From: an uncultured Prochlorococcus sp.
GTDB taxonomy: Bacteria; Cyanobacteriota; Cyanobacteriia; PCC-6307; Cyanobiaceae
Length of the DNA stretch: 64,000 bases
Direction: 5' to 3'
Assembly (NCBI GenBank): GCA_902572075.1
Contig: CACGER010000004.1
Span: 1 to 64,000, forward strand
Shown here piece after piece: positions 1 through 7,852 of the stretch. Made by a program: the position numbers and the translations under genes. How positions within the stretch are numbered: the first letter of the stretch is position 1; every line of letters starts with the position of its first letter. The notes beneath the pieces are model-generated. The model did no database searches. It saw nothing but the letters and a program-made list of their open reading frames with translations, and was not told where the DNA came from.

Positions 1-271
1 TTAAACCGCACTTAATATTACTATCTTGTTCAATACTTTGTATCCACTTTGGAATTAGATTTTGACTTTCTTGGCCAAATTTTAGTAATTCATCTTCGAG
101 CCCTTCGGCATGAGTAGCTAACATTCCTGCAGCAACAAATCCAGCTGATTCATTTCTGTTTTTGCTTAAAACTAAAACTTTGAAGTTATTTCTAGAAAAT
201 TCATAAGCAATAGATAAACCTAAAAGTCCACCTCCAATGATTAATATTGAATTTTTGGTTTCTTGTGCCAT
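1..271 (-). CDS. FAD-dependent oxidoreductase, N-terminal part (ThiO/glycine-oxidase-like), runs off the window
   Basis: Only the first 90 codons are inside the window; the gene reads leftwards from an ATG at 271. The translation begins MAQETKNSILIIGGGLLGLS, a dinucleotide-binding fold with the GxGxxG-type glycine cluster (residues 13-18). It continues into a second motif, SAGFVAAGMLATHAEG (about residues 44-59), typical of the DAO family of flavin amine oxidases. Family knowledge: glycine or D-amino-acid oxidases of this type, including ThiO of thiamine synthesis, oxidise amino acids with FAD. It is divergent from gatB, with 78 bases between the two starts. The exact substrate cannot be decided from the N-terminus. 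Confidence 0.75.
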   Translation of the reverse strand, partial: MAQETKNSILIIGGGLLGLSIAYEFSRNNFKVLVLSKNRNESAGFVAAGMLATHAEGLEDELLKFGQESQNLIPKWIQSIEQDSNIKCGL

Positions 272-349
272 TTAAAAATTAATATTTTTATTTGTGTTTG
301 GTCCTCTTTTCCTTTATATCCAATAATATTAATAAAGAGACTTTTAATA

Positions 350-1822
350 ATGAAAAATTTGGAATCTTGGGAAGCTGTGATTGGTTTGGAAACTCATGTA
401 CAGCTTAATACGAAAAGTAAAATATTCACATCTGCGTCAACAGCTTTTGGTGATGCACCTAATACCCATATAGATCCTGTAGTTTGTGGGTTACCAGGAA
501 CTCTTCCAGTTCTGAATGAGACTGTTCTTGAGTATGCTGTAAAAACTTCGTTAGCATTAAATTTAAACGTTTCAGAACATTGTAAATTTGATAGAAAACA
601 ATATTTTTATCCTGATCTTCCTAAAAATTATCAAATTTCACAATTTGATGAGCCACTAGCTGAAAATGGTTGGTTAGAGGTTGAAATAATTGAAAAGGAT
701 AAAGAACCTTATAACAAAAAAATTGGTATAGAAAGGCTACATATGGAAGAAGACGCCGGAAAACTAGTCCATTCAGGAAGTGATAGATTAGCTGGCTCTA
801 AATATTCTTTAGTTGATTATAATCGTGCCGGAATAGCACTTTGTGAGATTGTGAGTAAACCAGATATTAGATCAGGTAAAGAGGCATCTGAATATGCTTC
901 AGAGATTAGAAGAACAGTTAGATATCTAGGGGTATCAGACGGAAATATGCAAGAGGGTTCATTACGCTGCGATGTCAATATTTCAGTTAGAAAAGGACCT
1001 AATGCTCCTTTTGGTACCAAAGTGGAAATAAAAAATATGAATTCATTTTCTGCAATTCAAAAGGCTTGTGATTATGAAATAGCCAGACAAATAGAAGTTT
1101 ATGAAAATGGAGGAAAAATTTTCCAAGAAACAAGGTTATGGGATGAAGCTAAGCAATTAACGAAAAGTATGAGATTAAAAGAAGGTAGCAGTGACTATAG
1201 ATATTTTCCTGATCCTGACTTAGGTCCAATTGAAATAACAAAAGCCCAACAAGAAATATGGTTTAAAGAACTACCAGAATTACCTTCAAAGAAAAGATAT
1301 AAATACGTAAGTCAATTTGGGTTGTCTGCATATGATGCGAGGGTAATTTCTGATGAAATAAGCATGGCAAACTTTTTTGAACAAACAGTAGCAAATGGTG
1401 CTGAGGCTAAACTAGCTTCAAATTGGATAACAAGTGATATTGTAGGCTATTTAAAATCAAACAAACTAAGTTTTAGTGAATTAAAGCTTAGTCCTGAAAA
1501 TCTTGCTGAAATGATCAACATGATTTCAAACAATATAATTAGTGGAAAAATTGCAAAAGAAATTTTACCTGAACTTATTCAAAAAAATATTTCCCCGAAA
1601 AAATTAGTTGAAGAAAAAGGGTTGGCAATGATATCTGATTCTTCAAGTATTTCACCAATAATTGATGAACTTATAAATGAACATCCAAATGAAGTTCAAG
1701 CATTTAAAAATGGTAAAACCAAGTTACTTGGTTTTTTTGTTGGTCAACTTATGAAAAGAACAAAAGGCAAAGCTGACCCTAAACTTGCAAATAAACTTCT
1801 TATGGAAAAATTAAATAGCTAA
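350..1822 (+). CDS. gatB: Aspartyl/glutamyl-tRNA(Asn/Gln) amidotransferase subunit B
   Basis: GatB works with GatA and GatC to convert Glu-tRNA(Gln) (and Asp-tRNA(Asn) where needed) to the amidated form in the cytoplasm. I place the start at ATG 350, giving 490 residues starting MKNLESWEAVIGLETHVQLN. The frame is open further upstream, but those 29 residues are hydrophobic and unlike the family. Visible signatures are EAVIGLETHVQL at the N-terminus, CGLPGTLPVLN near residue 47 and the GatB motif GTKVEIKNMNSF near residue 223. A YqeY-like helical tail occupies about residues 345-490 and contacts tRNA in known GatB structures. gatA and gatC are not in this window. The gene converges on coaE with 3 bases between the stops. 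Confidence 0.97.
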   Translation: MKNLESWEAVIGLETHVQLNTKSKIFTSASTAFGDAPNTHIDPVVCGLPGTLPVLNETVLEYAVKTSLALNLNVSEHCKFDRKQYFYPDLPKNYQISQFDEPLAENGWLEVEIIEKDKEPYNKKIGIERLHMEEDAGKLVHSGSDRLAGSKYSLVDYNRAGIALCEIVSKPDIRSGKEASEYASEIRRTVRYLGVSDGNMQEGSLRCDVNISVRKGPNAPFGTKVEIKNMNSFSAIQKACDYEIARQIEVYENGGKIFQETRLWDEAKQLTKSMRLKEGSSDYRYFPDPDLGPIEITKAQQEIWFKELPELPSKKRYKYVSQFGLSAYDARVISDEISMANFFEQTVANGAEAKLASNWITSDIVGYLKSNKLSFSELKLSPENLAEMINMISNNIISGKIAKEILPELIQKNISPKKLVEEKGLAMISDSSSISPIIDELINEHPNEVQAFKNGKTKLLGFFVGQLMKRTKGKADPKLANKLLMEKLNS

Positions 1823-1841
1823 AGCTTAAAGAAGCTCTTTT
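1823..1841. terminator. Possible short terminator hairpin between convergent gatB and coaE
   Basis: A 5-bp stem AGCTT/AAGCT with loop AAAG is followed by CTTTT on the + strand, right at the gatB stop codon. The opposite strand lacks a good T-run immediately after the stem. It is weak on energy but well placed. Confidence 0.3.
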
Positions 1842-2443
1842 ATCGTATTGATCCATTTATTTTGATCATCTGAATTCTCTAAAATAATATCTGAGAATTT
1901 TCTTTTTTCTTCAAAACTTAATTGAAAATTTATCAATTCATATGCTTCTTTTTCGCTAATTTTATCTCTTGTGATAAGTCTGTTTTTTTGTATTTCTTTA
2001 GGACATTTAACCAACCATATTTCAGTGCAAATATCTTCAAATTTTGCTTCAAACAATAATGGAATAACCAATACTATAGTTTGATTATTTCTGTATTGAC
2101 TGCATTCTTCTATCATTCTTTCTTTAATTAAGGGGTGAAGTAGTTTTTCAATCCATTCCTTGCTTGCTGAATGTTTAAAAATAATTTTCCTTAAAAGTTT
2201 TCTGTTTATTTCCCTTTCTGAATTGCTTTTATTATCAATAATTTTATTTCCAAAATAATCTAAAATTTTCTTATATCCATATGTGTTTGGTTTGATTAAT
2301 TCTTTTGAAAAATGATCTGCATCTAATATTGGTATGTTTTTATGTTTTCTTATGTAATTAGTTATGGTTGTCTTCCCACTTGCAATACCTCCTGTTAAAC
2401 CAATCCTTCGTTGGTTGTTTTTTAATTTTTGAAGAATATCCAT
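1826..2443 (-). CDS. coaE: Dephospho-CoA kinase
   Basis: This enzyme catalyses the last step of coenzyme A synthesis, phosphorylating the 3'-OH of dephospho-CoA with ATP. The 205-residue product begins at an ATG (2443) and has the P-loop GGIASGKTT near residues 18-26. Other CoaE signatures are LDADHFSKELI after about residue 39 and a lid/CoA-binding part with HPLIKERM and VIPLLFEAKFE. The length is normal for the family. It converges with gatB and starts 76 bases from the divergent argJ. coaX, another CoA-pathway gene, lies in this window at 34.9 kb but is not linked in an operon. Confidence 0.96.
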   Translation of the reverse strand: MDILQKLKNNQRRIGLTGGIASGKTTITNYIRKHKNIPILDADHFSKELIKPNTYGYKKILDYFGNKIIDNKSNSEREINRKLLRKIIFKHSASKEWIEKLLHPLIKERMIEECSQYRNNQTIVLVIPLLFEAKFEDICTEIWLVKCPKEIQKNRLITRDKISEKEAYELINFQLSFEEKRKFSDIILENSDDQNKWINTIKELL

Positions 2444-2519
2444 ATAATTAATAATAATCTAATTACTTAGTTTCTTTAGTATTAAAGAGTAGTTAGTATG
2501 AATTAAAATACCAAAAAGT

Positions 2520-3758
2520 TTGAGCCAGTTAGATTCCAATTGGTCGTTTGTTGATGACAGTAAGGTAACACCCAAGGGGTTTCTTTTTGCTGGAATATCT
2601 GCTGGTTTAAAAGCTTCTAATAAAAAAGATTTAGCACTAATACTCGCTCCAGAAGGCAGTATTTTTAGTGGGATGTTTACCCAATCAATAGTTCGAGCTT
2701 CTTGTGTGGATATTTGTGAGGAAAGGATTAAAACAACTTCAGGTTTTGCAAGAGCAATACTAATTAATTCTGGTCAAGCAAATGCCTGTACAGGAAATCT
2801 TGGCATTCAACATTTTCAGATTGCTACAGGAAAGATTGCGGAACTTTTAGGAATAAAGGAAGAAGAAGTTTTAATGTGCTCAACTGGTGTAATTGGCGTT
2901 CCAATAAAAATAAATGATTTAGTAAAAAATTTGCCGAATTTAGTTAGTGATTTAAAGGATAATAATTTTGAAAATGCAGCAGAAGCAATTTTAACTACTG
3001 ATTTGACTTTGAAAAAAGTGTCTATAGAGACGATTATTCAAGGTAGAAAAATAAAAATAGCAGGATTTGCAAAAGGTTCAGGAATGATTTACCCCAACAT
3101 GGCTACAATGCTTGCTTTTCTAACCTGTGATGTTGGTATTCAAAAAGAAGAATGGGACAAAATGATTGCTATTGCGGTTCAAAAATCTTTTAATGCAATA
3201 TCAGTCGATGGAGAGACAAGTACAAATGATTCTTTTGTTGGAATAAATGCAGGAGAGAAAATTGAAAAAAGCTTTTTTCCAATTATCCAACAAGGGATTG
3301 ATATTGTATGTCAGAACTTGGCAAAAAATATTGCAAGGGATGGAGAGGGAGCAAATTGTTTATTAGAAGTTTTGGTTCAAGGAGCAAAAAATACAGATGA
3401 TGCAATTATGCTCGCGAAATCTATTTGTAATTCTGCCTTGGTAAAAACTGCGATACATGGTTGTGATCCGAATTGGGGACGAATCATTTCTGCTGCAGGT
3501 AATTCTGGAGTTAAATTTAATTTAAATGACTTTGATTTGTGTATAGGAAACGCTCAGATTTTGGAAAATGGCAAATTAAATAAATATGATCCACAAAAAG
3601 TTACAGATTATATTAAGTCCAGAATGAAAGGTAGATATCTAGTAGATGATATTGTAAAAATTACGATTAATCTAAATTCTGGCGAATCGAAAGGCACAGC
3701 TTGGGGGTGCGATCTTTCTAAAAAATATGTTGAAATAAATAGCGAATATACTACTTAA
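2520..3758 (+). CDS. argJ: Bifunctional glutamate N-acetyltransferase / amino-acid acetyltransferase
   Basis: ArgJ transfers the acetyl group from N-acetylornithine to glutamate (cyclic arginine pathway). In bifunctional forms it also acetylates glutamate from acetyl-CoA. The 412-residue ORF begins at a TTG (2520); no ATG is suitably placed upstream and the N-terminus matches the family from the first residues. The self-cleavage site PNMATM is at residues 192-197, with Thr196 expected to become the N-terminal nucleophile of the beta chain. Other conserved parts are LINSGQANACTG (82-93) and MKGRYLVDDI near the end. The length matches uncleaved ArgJ. It converges with the next gene, overlapping by 8 bases. 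Confidence 0.96.
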   Translation: MSQLDSNWSFVDDSKVTPKGFLFAGISAGLKASNKKDLALILAPEGSIFSGMFTQSIVRASCVDICEERIKTTSGFARAILINSGQANACTGNLGIQHFQIATGKIAELLGIKEEEVLMCSTGVIGVPIKINDLVKNLPNLVSDLKDNNFENAAEAILTTDLTLKKVSIETIIQGRKIKIAGFAKGSGMIYPNMATMLAFLTCDVGIQKEEWDKMIAIAVQKSFNAISVDGETSTNDSFVGINAGEKIEKSFFPIIQQGIDIVCQNLAKNIARDGEGANCLLEVLVQGAKNTDDAIMLAKSICNSALVKTAIHGCDPNWGRIISAAGNSGVKFNLNDFDLCIGNAQILENGKLNKYDPQKVTDYIKSRMKGRYLVDDIVKITINLNSGESKGTAWGCDLSKKYVEINSEYTT

Positions 3759-3993
3759 GTTTTAGTAAATCTAATGGTAGATATTCATTCATATATAGAA
3801 ACAGTATTGTTAAAGTTCCAATTACAGAGCCTATAAAACCTCCAAAAAAATTAACTAATAAACCAGATTGTCTAATTATTGCTTCTTCGTTTTTTTCTTC
3901 TTCAAAATTAGGAGAATCAACTACTTTTAAGCGCTGATTGGTTGTTGGTTGTTTAAGTTGTTGGTGTCGGATGAGGGCTTCGAAATCAGGCAT
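3751..3993 (-). CDS. Small membrane protein overlapping the 3' end of the ParA-like gene (unknown function)
   Basis: I chose ATG 3993 (80 residues); the frame stays open to a TTG at 4017. The N-terminal half is polar and charged, with an acidic patch around residues 40-45. The C-terminal half has a Gly-rich hydrophobic span (about residues 50-73) consistent with one transmembrane helix or hairpin. Its first 67 bases are shared in another frame with the end of the upstream ParA-like gene, which implies co-transcription and probably translational coupling. I do not recognise a named family. The pairing of a small membrane protein with a ParA ATPase suggests a membrane partner, but this is inference. 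Confidence 0.6.
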   Translation of the reverse strand: MPDFEALIRHQQLKQPTTNQRLKVVDSPNFEEEKNEEAIIRQSGLLVNFFGGFIGSVIGTLTILFLYMNEYLPLDLLKLK

Positions 3994-4598
3994 GGAATTT
4001 GTGAGGCAATTGAACAATAAGCAGACCAGCCCGTCATTCGACGAGGATCTGATCTACCTAAATCGTCTACAGCTTCAAATACAGCATTACCCGTGGCTTC
4101 TGCTTTATCAAATGCTGAAAGTAAGGGTATAAATGTATCAAAAACATATAAACCAAAATTTTCTAGAGCTGCTTTGGCTTGTTGCGCTGCTTTTTGCTGT
4201 CTAAAATCAACTTTTACTATTACTACAGCATGGTTAACTTTTAAGTTGCTTAATAAATTAGCGAGTTCAACAGTTAATTCTACTGATCTTGCTTTTGCAG
4301 TTGTAGGTAAGATAACTAAATCTGAACCATACGCTAAGTGTTTAAGTTCTTCTTGATCACTACTGGCCTGGCCATCAGTTATTACAATTTCTGATGATCT
4401 TGATGCTTTAGCAGCTGAACTAACGGGGAAAACTGGAAATGGAAGATTGCCTCTTGATGCGTATGCTAAAGCAGATCTATTCTTGTCGGCATCGACAATG
4501 CAAACTTTTTTACCTTGAGAATGCCAAACACTAGCAAGGTGAATACTTGTACAGGTCTTGGCTACCCCCCCTTTTTGTCCGCAAACTGTAATGAACAA
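3927..4598 (-). CDS. Orphan ParA/MinD-superfamily ATPase
   Basis: The 223-residue protein starts at a TTG (4598): MFITVCGQKGGVAKTCTSIH. It has the deviant Walker A motif KGGVAKT (residues 9-15) with the extra signature lysine of ParA ATPases, a Walker A' strand VCIVDADKNRSA near residue 32, and a Walker B-like SDLVILPTTA near residue 94. Such proteins bind DNA or membrane in an ATP-dependent manner and position plasmids, chromosomes or large complexes. It is short, of the ParA type without an N-terminal helix-turn-helix. No parB, parS-like repeats or carboxysome genes lie near it. Its last 67 bases overlap a small membrane-protein gene. The cargo is unknown. Confidence 0.88.
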   Translation of the reverse strand: MFITVCGQKGGVAKTCTSIHLASVWHSQGKKVCIVDADKNRSALAYASRGNLPFPVFPVSSAAKASRSSEIVITDGQASSDQEELKHLAYGSDLVILPTTAKARSVELTVELANLLSNLKVNHAVVIVKVDFRQQKAAQQAKAALENFGLYVFDTFIPLLSAFDKAEATGNAVFEAVDDLGRSDPRRMTGWSAYCSIASQIPCLISKPSSDTNNLNNQQPISA

Positions 4599-4748
4599 TT
4601 TTTTATTTTTATTTCTCTTACTTTGGAGAATAATTTCTTAATGTCAAGAGAAATTGATTGTTAATGCTTTAAAACTTATTTTTTGAAATATTTTAAAGAA
4701 GTTAATATTTTTAGATAACCTTAAAAAGTTCCTTATTTAAGTTGGCTA

Positions 4749-5711
4749 GTGAAGAAAAGAATTGGATTAGGTACGTGGTCTTGGGGGAATAAGCTTTTCT
4801 GGAATTACCAATCTACAAATGACGATGATTTACGTGAGACATATAATGAAGCGTTACGAAGAGGTTTCGATCTAATTGATACTGCAGATTCTTACGGTAC
4901 TGGGAATCTTCAGGGTAGAAGTGAATTATTGATAGGAAAATTTTTACTAAATACTCCTTCAGCAAAGAAAAAAAGAATTCAAGTAGCAACCAAACTTGCA
5001 CCTTATCCCTGGAGAATAGGTAACGGAGGTTTTAATAAACCTTTTTTGAAAAGTTTAGAAAGACTTAATAACAAATTAGATATAGTGCAATTACATTGGT
5101 CAACTGCAAAATACAATCCTTGGCAGGAATTAGGGCTGTTGAATAATCTTTGTGATTTAAAAGATGAAGGCTTTGAATTTCAAATAGGCTTATCAAATAT
5201 AGGCCCTAAAAGATTGATGAAATTAATTAATTTCTTAGCAAAAAGAGATCAGAGCGTAAAGAGTGTTCAAATCCAGTTTTCTTTGCTTGCTCCTGATTTA
5301 GGAAAACAATATCAGGTAAAAAAAATTTGCGACGAAAATAATATTGATTTCTTTGCTTATAGTCCTTTGTCCTTTGGAATACTTTGTATTGATCCGGATA
5401 AAGAACAAAATAAAGAAAAAAGTTTTATTCGCAATGCATTATTTGAAAAATATAAAAAACCAACATATGAATTGCGGAGGTGTTTAAAAAAAATTGCAAA
5501 TCAAAGATCAGTTTCTCAAGCGCAAGTAGCAATTAATTGGTGTTGTTATCAAGGAGCTATTCCGCTCGTTGGAATGCGAAAAAAATCTCAAGTTATAGAT
5601 GTATCGAATGTATTCAAGTGGAATTTAAAAAAAAATGAATTTAAAGTACTTCAGGAAGTTTCAAAAAAATGTTTAAAAAAAATGCCGAAAAATCCTTTTT
5701 CGAGTAATTAA
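4749..5711 (+). CDS. Aldo/keto reductase family protein
   Basis: A cytoplasmic NAD(P)H-dependent oxidoreductase of 320 residues, starting at GTG 4749 (MKKRIGLGTWSWGNKLFW). The catalytic tetrad is recognisable as Asp44 (in FDLIDTADSYG), Tyr49, Lys82 (VATKLAPYPW) and His116 (DIVQLHWS). The C-terminal cofactor loop contains IPLVGMRKKSQV. The length is normal for the family. The physiological substrate cannot be inferred. It is preceded by about 150 bases without a recognised gene. A possible small gene converges on its 3' end. Confidence 0.93.
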   Translation: MKKRIGLGTWSWGNKLFWNYQSTNDDDLRETYNEALRRGFDLIDTADSYGTGNLQGRSELLIGKFLLNTPSAKKKRIQVATKLAPYPWRIGNGGFNKPFLKSLERLNNKLDIVQLHWSTAKYNPWQELGLLNNLCDLKDEGFEFQIGLSNIGPKRLMKLINFLAKRDQSVKSVQIQFSLLAPDLGKQYQVKKICDENNIDFFAYSPLSFGILCIDPDKEQNKEKSFIRNALFEKYKKPTYELRRCLKKIANQRSVSQAQVAINWCCYQGAIPLVGMRKKSQVIDVSNVFKWNLKKNEFKVLQEVSKKCLKKMPKNPFSSN

Positions 5712-5857
5712 TTAAATTTTTTGCTAGATATTTCCTTATTTTTTTTGTTTTGACAACCACTATTCCATAGTTCATTGGGAAATTTTTCACCAGTGAACCT
5801 AATAACTTTTGGTTTGAGATTTATTATCAAGTCATTTAGTTTTTTATTAGATTCCAT
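5708..5857 (-). CDS. Possible 49-residue protein (unknown)
   Basis: This is a short ORF from ATG 5857 to a stop at 5708, overlapping the end of the aldo/keto reductase gene by 4 bases. The product contains IRFTGEKFPNELWNSGCQNK, a composition typical of real protein, with Trp, Cys and Pro, unlike random AT-rich reading. It has no transmembrane segment and no known motif. It is too short for certainty; conservation across related strains would settle it. Confidence 0.45.
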   Translation of the reverse strand: MESNKKLNDLIINLKPKVIRFTGEKFPNELWNSGCQNKKNKEISSKKFN

Positions 5858-6011
5858 TTTGCAAGATTGGATTTCTTAATAAGATAAATTAATTTAAAAC
5901 TTATCTTCTCAGTATTTATACTTATAAAATTAAAAAAATTCTTTTTAATACAAGTAATTGCAGCAATATTTACACACTCATAAATTATCTACTACAACTT
6001 CTTAGTTATTT

Positions 6012-6037
6012 AAAAAAGTGGAGTCCTTCCAGACTCC
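6012..6037 (-). terminator. Rho-independent terminator of the tmRNA locus
   Basis: On the - strand, a GC-containing 6-bp stem GGAGTC/GACTCC with loop TGGAAG is followed by AC and a run of six T. It is the strongest classical terminator I see in the window and lies directly after the tmRNA coding piece. Confidence 0.75.
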
Positions 6038-6085
6038 ATGTATCATTTGGTTGATAAGGCTGATATAACCCCATCTCCTTTAGGA

Positions 6086-6136
6086 TCAAGCAGCAACTGG
6101 TGCTGTTTGACGGGAGAAACTAACGATTTTGTTAGC
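6086..6136 (-). other. tmRNA tag-peptide reading frame
   Basis: Sixteen codons from GCT (6136) to a TGA stop (6086-6088) read ANKIVSFSRQTAPVAA. The terminal APVAA is the hydrophobic, alanine-ended degron typical of tmRNA tags. The resume codon is the first GCT. Confidence 0.93.
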
Positions 6137-6338
6137 ATTTGTGTTTTTGCTCTAACCGAGCCGGCTTCAGTCACCTTCCTTATGTCCCGTCGAAACCATT
6201 ACAACCCCAAATAGTGGAGTTGAGCGGAATCGAACCGCTGTCCGAAACATCGGTTGAGATCACCTAGTCCAATTGGACATTTATATTCTGACAGGCAAAA
6301 TGGTTATTGAATAGTGTTTTTACTAAGTTTTATCGTAT

Positions 6339-7463
6339 ATGAATGTAGTGGCATCATCTCCGGAGGGACTTGAGAAATCTTTAGCACAAGAAATTTCAAA
6401 TTTAGGCGGCTTTAATATTAATACTTATAAAAGATTTATTAATTTTGAATGTGATTTTGAAACTTTTTATAGAGTTCATTTCTATTCCAGATTAGCTTTT
6501 CGTTTTTATAGAGAAATTGCAAGTTTTAATTGCTATGACAAGCAATCTTTATATGCGGGGGTTAGAGATTCATTTGATTGGTTAAATTGGTTGCACTTTG
6601 ATAAAACGTTTAATGTTCAAGTGACTGGGAGAACATCTTCTTTAAGTCATACTCATTTCACTGCTCTTGAAGTAAAAAATTCTATAACTGATTTGCAAAA
6701 GGCAGTTTGGAATAAAAGATCAAATATTTCTCTAGCTAATCCTGATTTTATAATTCATCTGCATTTAAATAATAATAAAGCAATTCTCAGTCTTCAAAGC
6801 AGCGTTGAAAGCTTACATAAAAGAGGCTACAGACCCGCAATTGGAAATGCTCCATTAAAAGAAAATTTAGCTTCTGGATTGATAAATATGACTCAATGGA
6901 ATGGCAAAGTTCCATTAATAGATTTTATGTGCGGCTCGGGAACTTTTTTAATTGAGGCAGTCAACCAATACCTTGGAGTTCCCATAAATATTGATCAAGT
7001 ATATCTTTTTGAGAATTGGTTGGACTTTAGGAAAGATATTTATCTTAATGAAAAAAATAAGGCAAAAAATAAGATTATTAATTATGAAAAATTGCCAACA
7101 ATAATAGGATGTGAAATTAATAAAAAGGTTTTTGAGCAGGCGAATATAAACATATCATTAGCTGGACTAGAAAATTATATTGAGCTTATAAATAATGATT
7201 TTTTAGCACTCCAATTAAGTTGCGCACCTGGGATAATCATATGTAATCCTCCATACGGCAAAAAATTAGGCGATGAAAATGAATTGATTTATTTATATGA
7301 ACAAATGGGAATTTTCCTAAAGAATAATTTGTCAGGTTGGGAATTTTGGCTCCTAAGTGGAAATCCAAAACTAACAAAATATTTGAAAATGAAATCTTCA
7401 TTGAAAATTCCTGTCAGTAATGGGGGAATAGATTGTAGATGGATAAAGTATTTAATAAGGTAA
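6339..7463 (+). CDS. THUMP-domain 23S rRNA/N2-guanine methyltransferase, RlmL-type
   Basis: The 374-residue product starts at ATG 6339. An N-terminal ferredoxin-like/THUMP RNA-binding part spans about residues 1-155. It is followed by a Rossmann methyltransferase with the SAM motif DFMCGSGTF (195-203) and the catalytic NPPYG motif (303-307). Family knowledge: E. coli RlmL makes m2G2445 in 23S rRNA and is fused there to RlmK; this protein is the RlmL half alone, as in most cyanobacteria. The gene is often mis-annotated as a DNA adenine methylase because of NPPY. It converges with the next gene with one base between the stops. The exact rRNA position is inferred from the family only. Confidence 0.9.
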   Translation: MNVVASSPEGLEKSLAQEISNLGGFNINTYKRFINFECDFETFYRVHFYSRLAFRFYREIASFNCYDKQSLYAGVRDSFDWLNWLHFDKTFNVQVTGRTSSLSHTHFTALEVKNSITDLQKAVWNKRSNISLANPDFIIHLHLNNNKAILSLQSSVESLHKRGYRPAIGNAPLKENLASGLINMTQWNGKVPLIDFMCGSGTFLIEAVNQYLGVPINIDQVYLFENWLDFRKDIYLNEKNKAKNKIINYEKLPTIIGCEINKKVFEQANINISLAGLENYIELINNDFLALQLSCAPGIIICNPPYGKKLGDENELIYLYEQMGIFLKNNLSGWEFWLLSGNPKLTKYLKMKSSLKIPVSNGGIDCRWIKYLIR

Positions 7464-7464
7464 T

Positions 7465-7851
7465 TTATTTTTTGCCTAAAACGGCTTTTGTTGTTTTGCC
7501 TAAACCCTCTAATGTTTGAGGGAGATATGGTCCTTTGGCTAATTTTCCTCCAAGTTTTAAACTTAAGCCTGCAAGAACTAAATCGATAAATATTATGAGT
7601 AATAAATTATATTCAATATTCCAGTTATTATATTTTGTTAGAAAAAGGTAGAAAATAATATGGATGCAAATTAGTACTAATAATAATAATGTGCTGCCAA
7701 CTGCCAAAAATATTCCACCACTAATTAATCTTCTTTTTTCTCTATCTACTTCTTGAAGAGCTATTCTTACATGCAAATCCATAACTGAACTTGCAATCGC
7801 TGAAATTCTAGAGGCGGTATTTGCAAAGTTTTTATTTTTTGGTTTTTCCAT
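7465..7851 (-). CDS. YqjE/phage-holin-superfamily membrane protein (DUF1469-like)
   Basis: I use ATG 7851 (128 residues), which lies one base after the stop of the upstream gene. A GTG at 7866 in frame would add five residues and overlap that gene. After a polar N-terminus with an amphipathic segment (VMDLHVRIALQEVDREKRRL), two hydrophobic spans follow (about residues 46-67 and 80-98). This is the DUF1469 layout. Family knowledge: in E. coli, YqjE (DUF1469) is encoded beside YqjD (DUF883); the same pairing is seen here. It is probably an integral plasma- or thylakoid-membrane protein of unknown role. Confidence 0.7.
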   Translation of the reverse strand: MEKPKNKNFANTASRISAIASSVMDLHVRIALQEVDREKRRLISGGIFLAVGSTLLLLVLICIHIIFYLFLTKYNNWNIEYNLLLIIFIDLVLAGLSLKLGGKLAKGPYLPQTLEGLGKTTKAVLGKK

Positions 7852-7852
7852 A

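Larger units (their letters stand above)
6012..6285 (-). ncRNA. ssrA: tmRNA (10Sa RNA), circularly permuted two-piece form
   Basis: Read on the - strand, the acceptor piece comes first (about 6285 down to 6215). It carries the T-arm GCGGTTCGATTCCGC and the 3' acceptor strand CAACTCC followed by the discriminator A. The coding piece then starts at about 6208 with GGGGTTGTAATGGTTTCGAC. The 5' GGGGTTG pairs with CAACTCC, so the tRNA-like domain forms between two pieces after the spacer is removed. CCA is not encoded at the mature end. The mRNA-like part encodes ANKIVSFSRQTAPVAA and a stop (6136 down to 6086). This gene order is the permuted arrangement known from alpha-, beta-proteobacterial and picocyanobacterial tmRNAs. 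tmRNA rescues stalled ribosomes and tags the nascent protein for proteolysis. Outer ends are approximate. Confidence 0.95.

Noticed and set aside
263..349. Longer N-terminus for GatB
   Set aside because: The 29 extra residues are hydrophobic and unlike GatB; ATG 350 gives the conserved start and overlaps no other gene.
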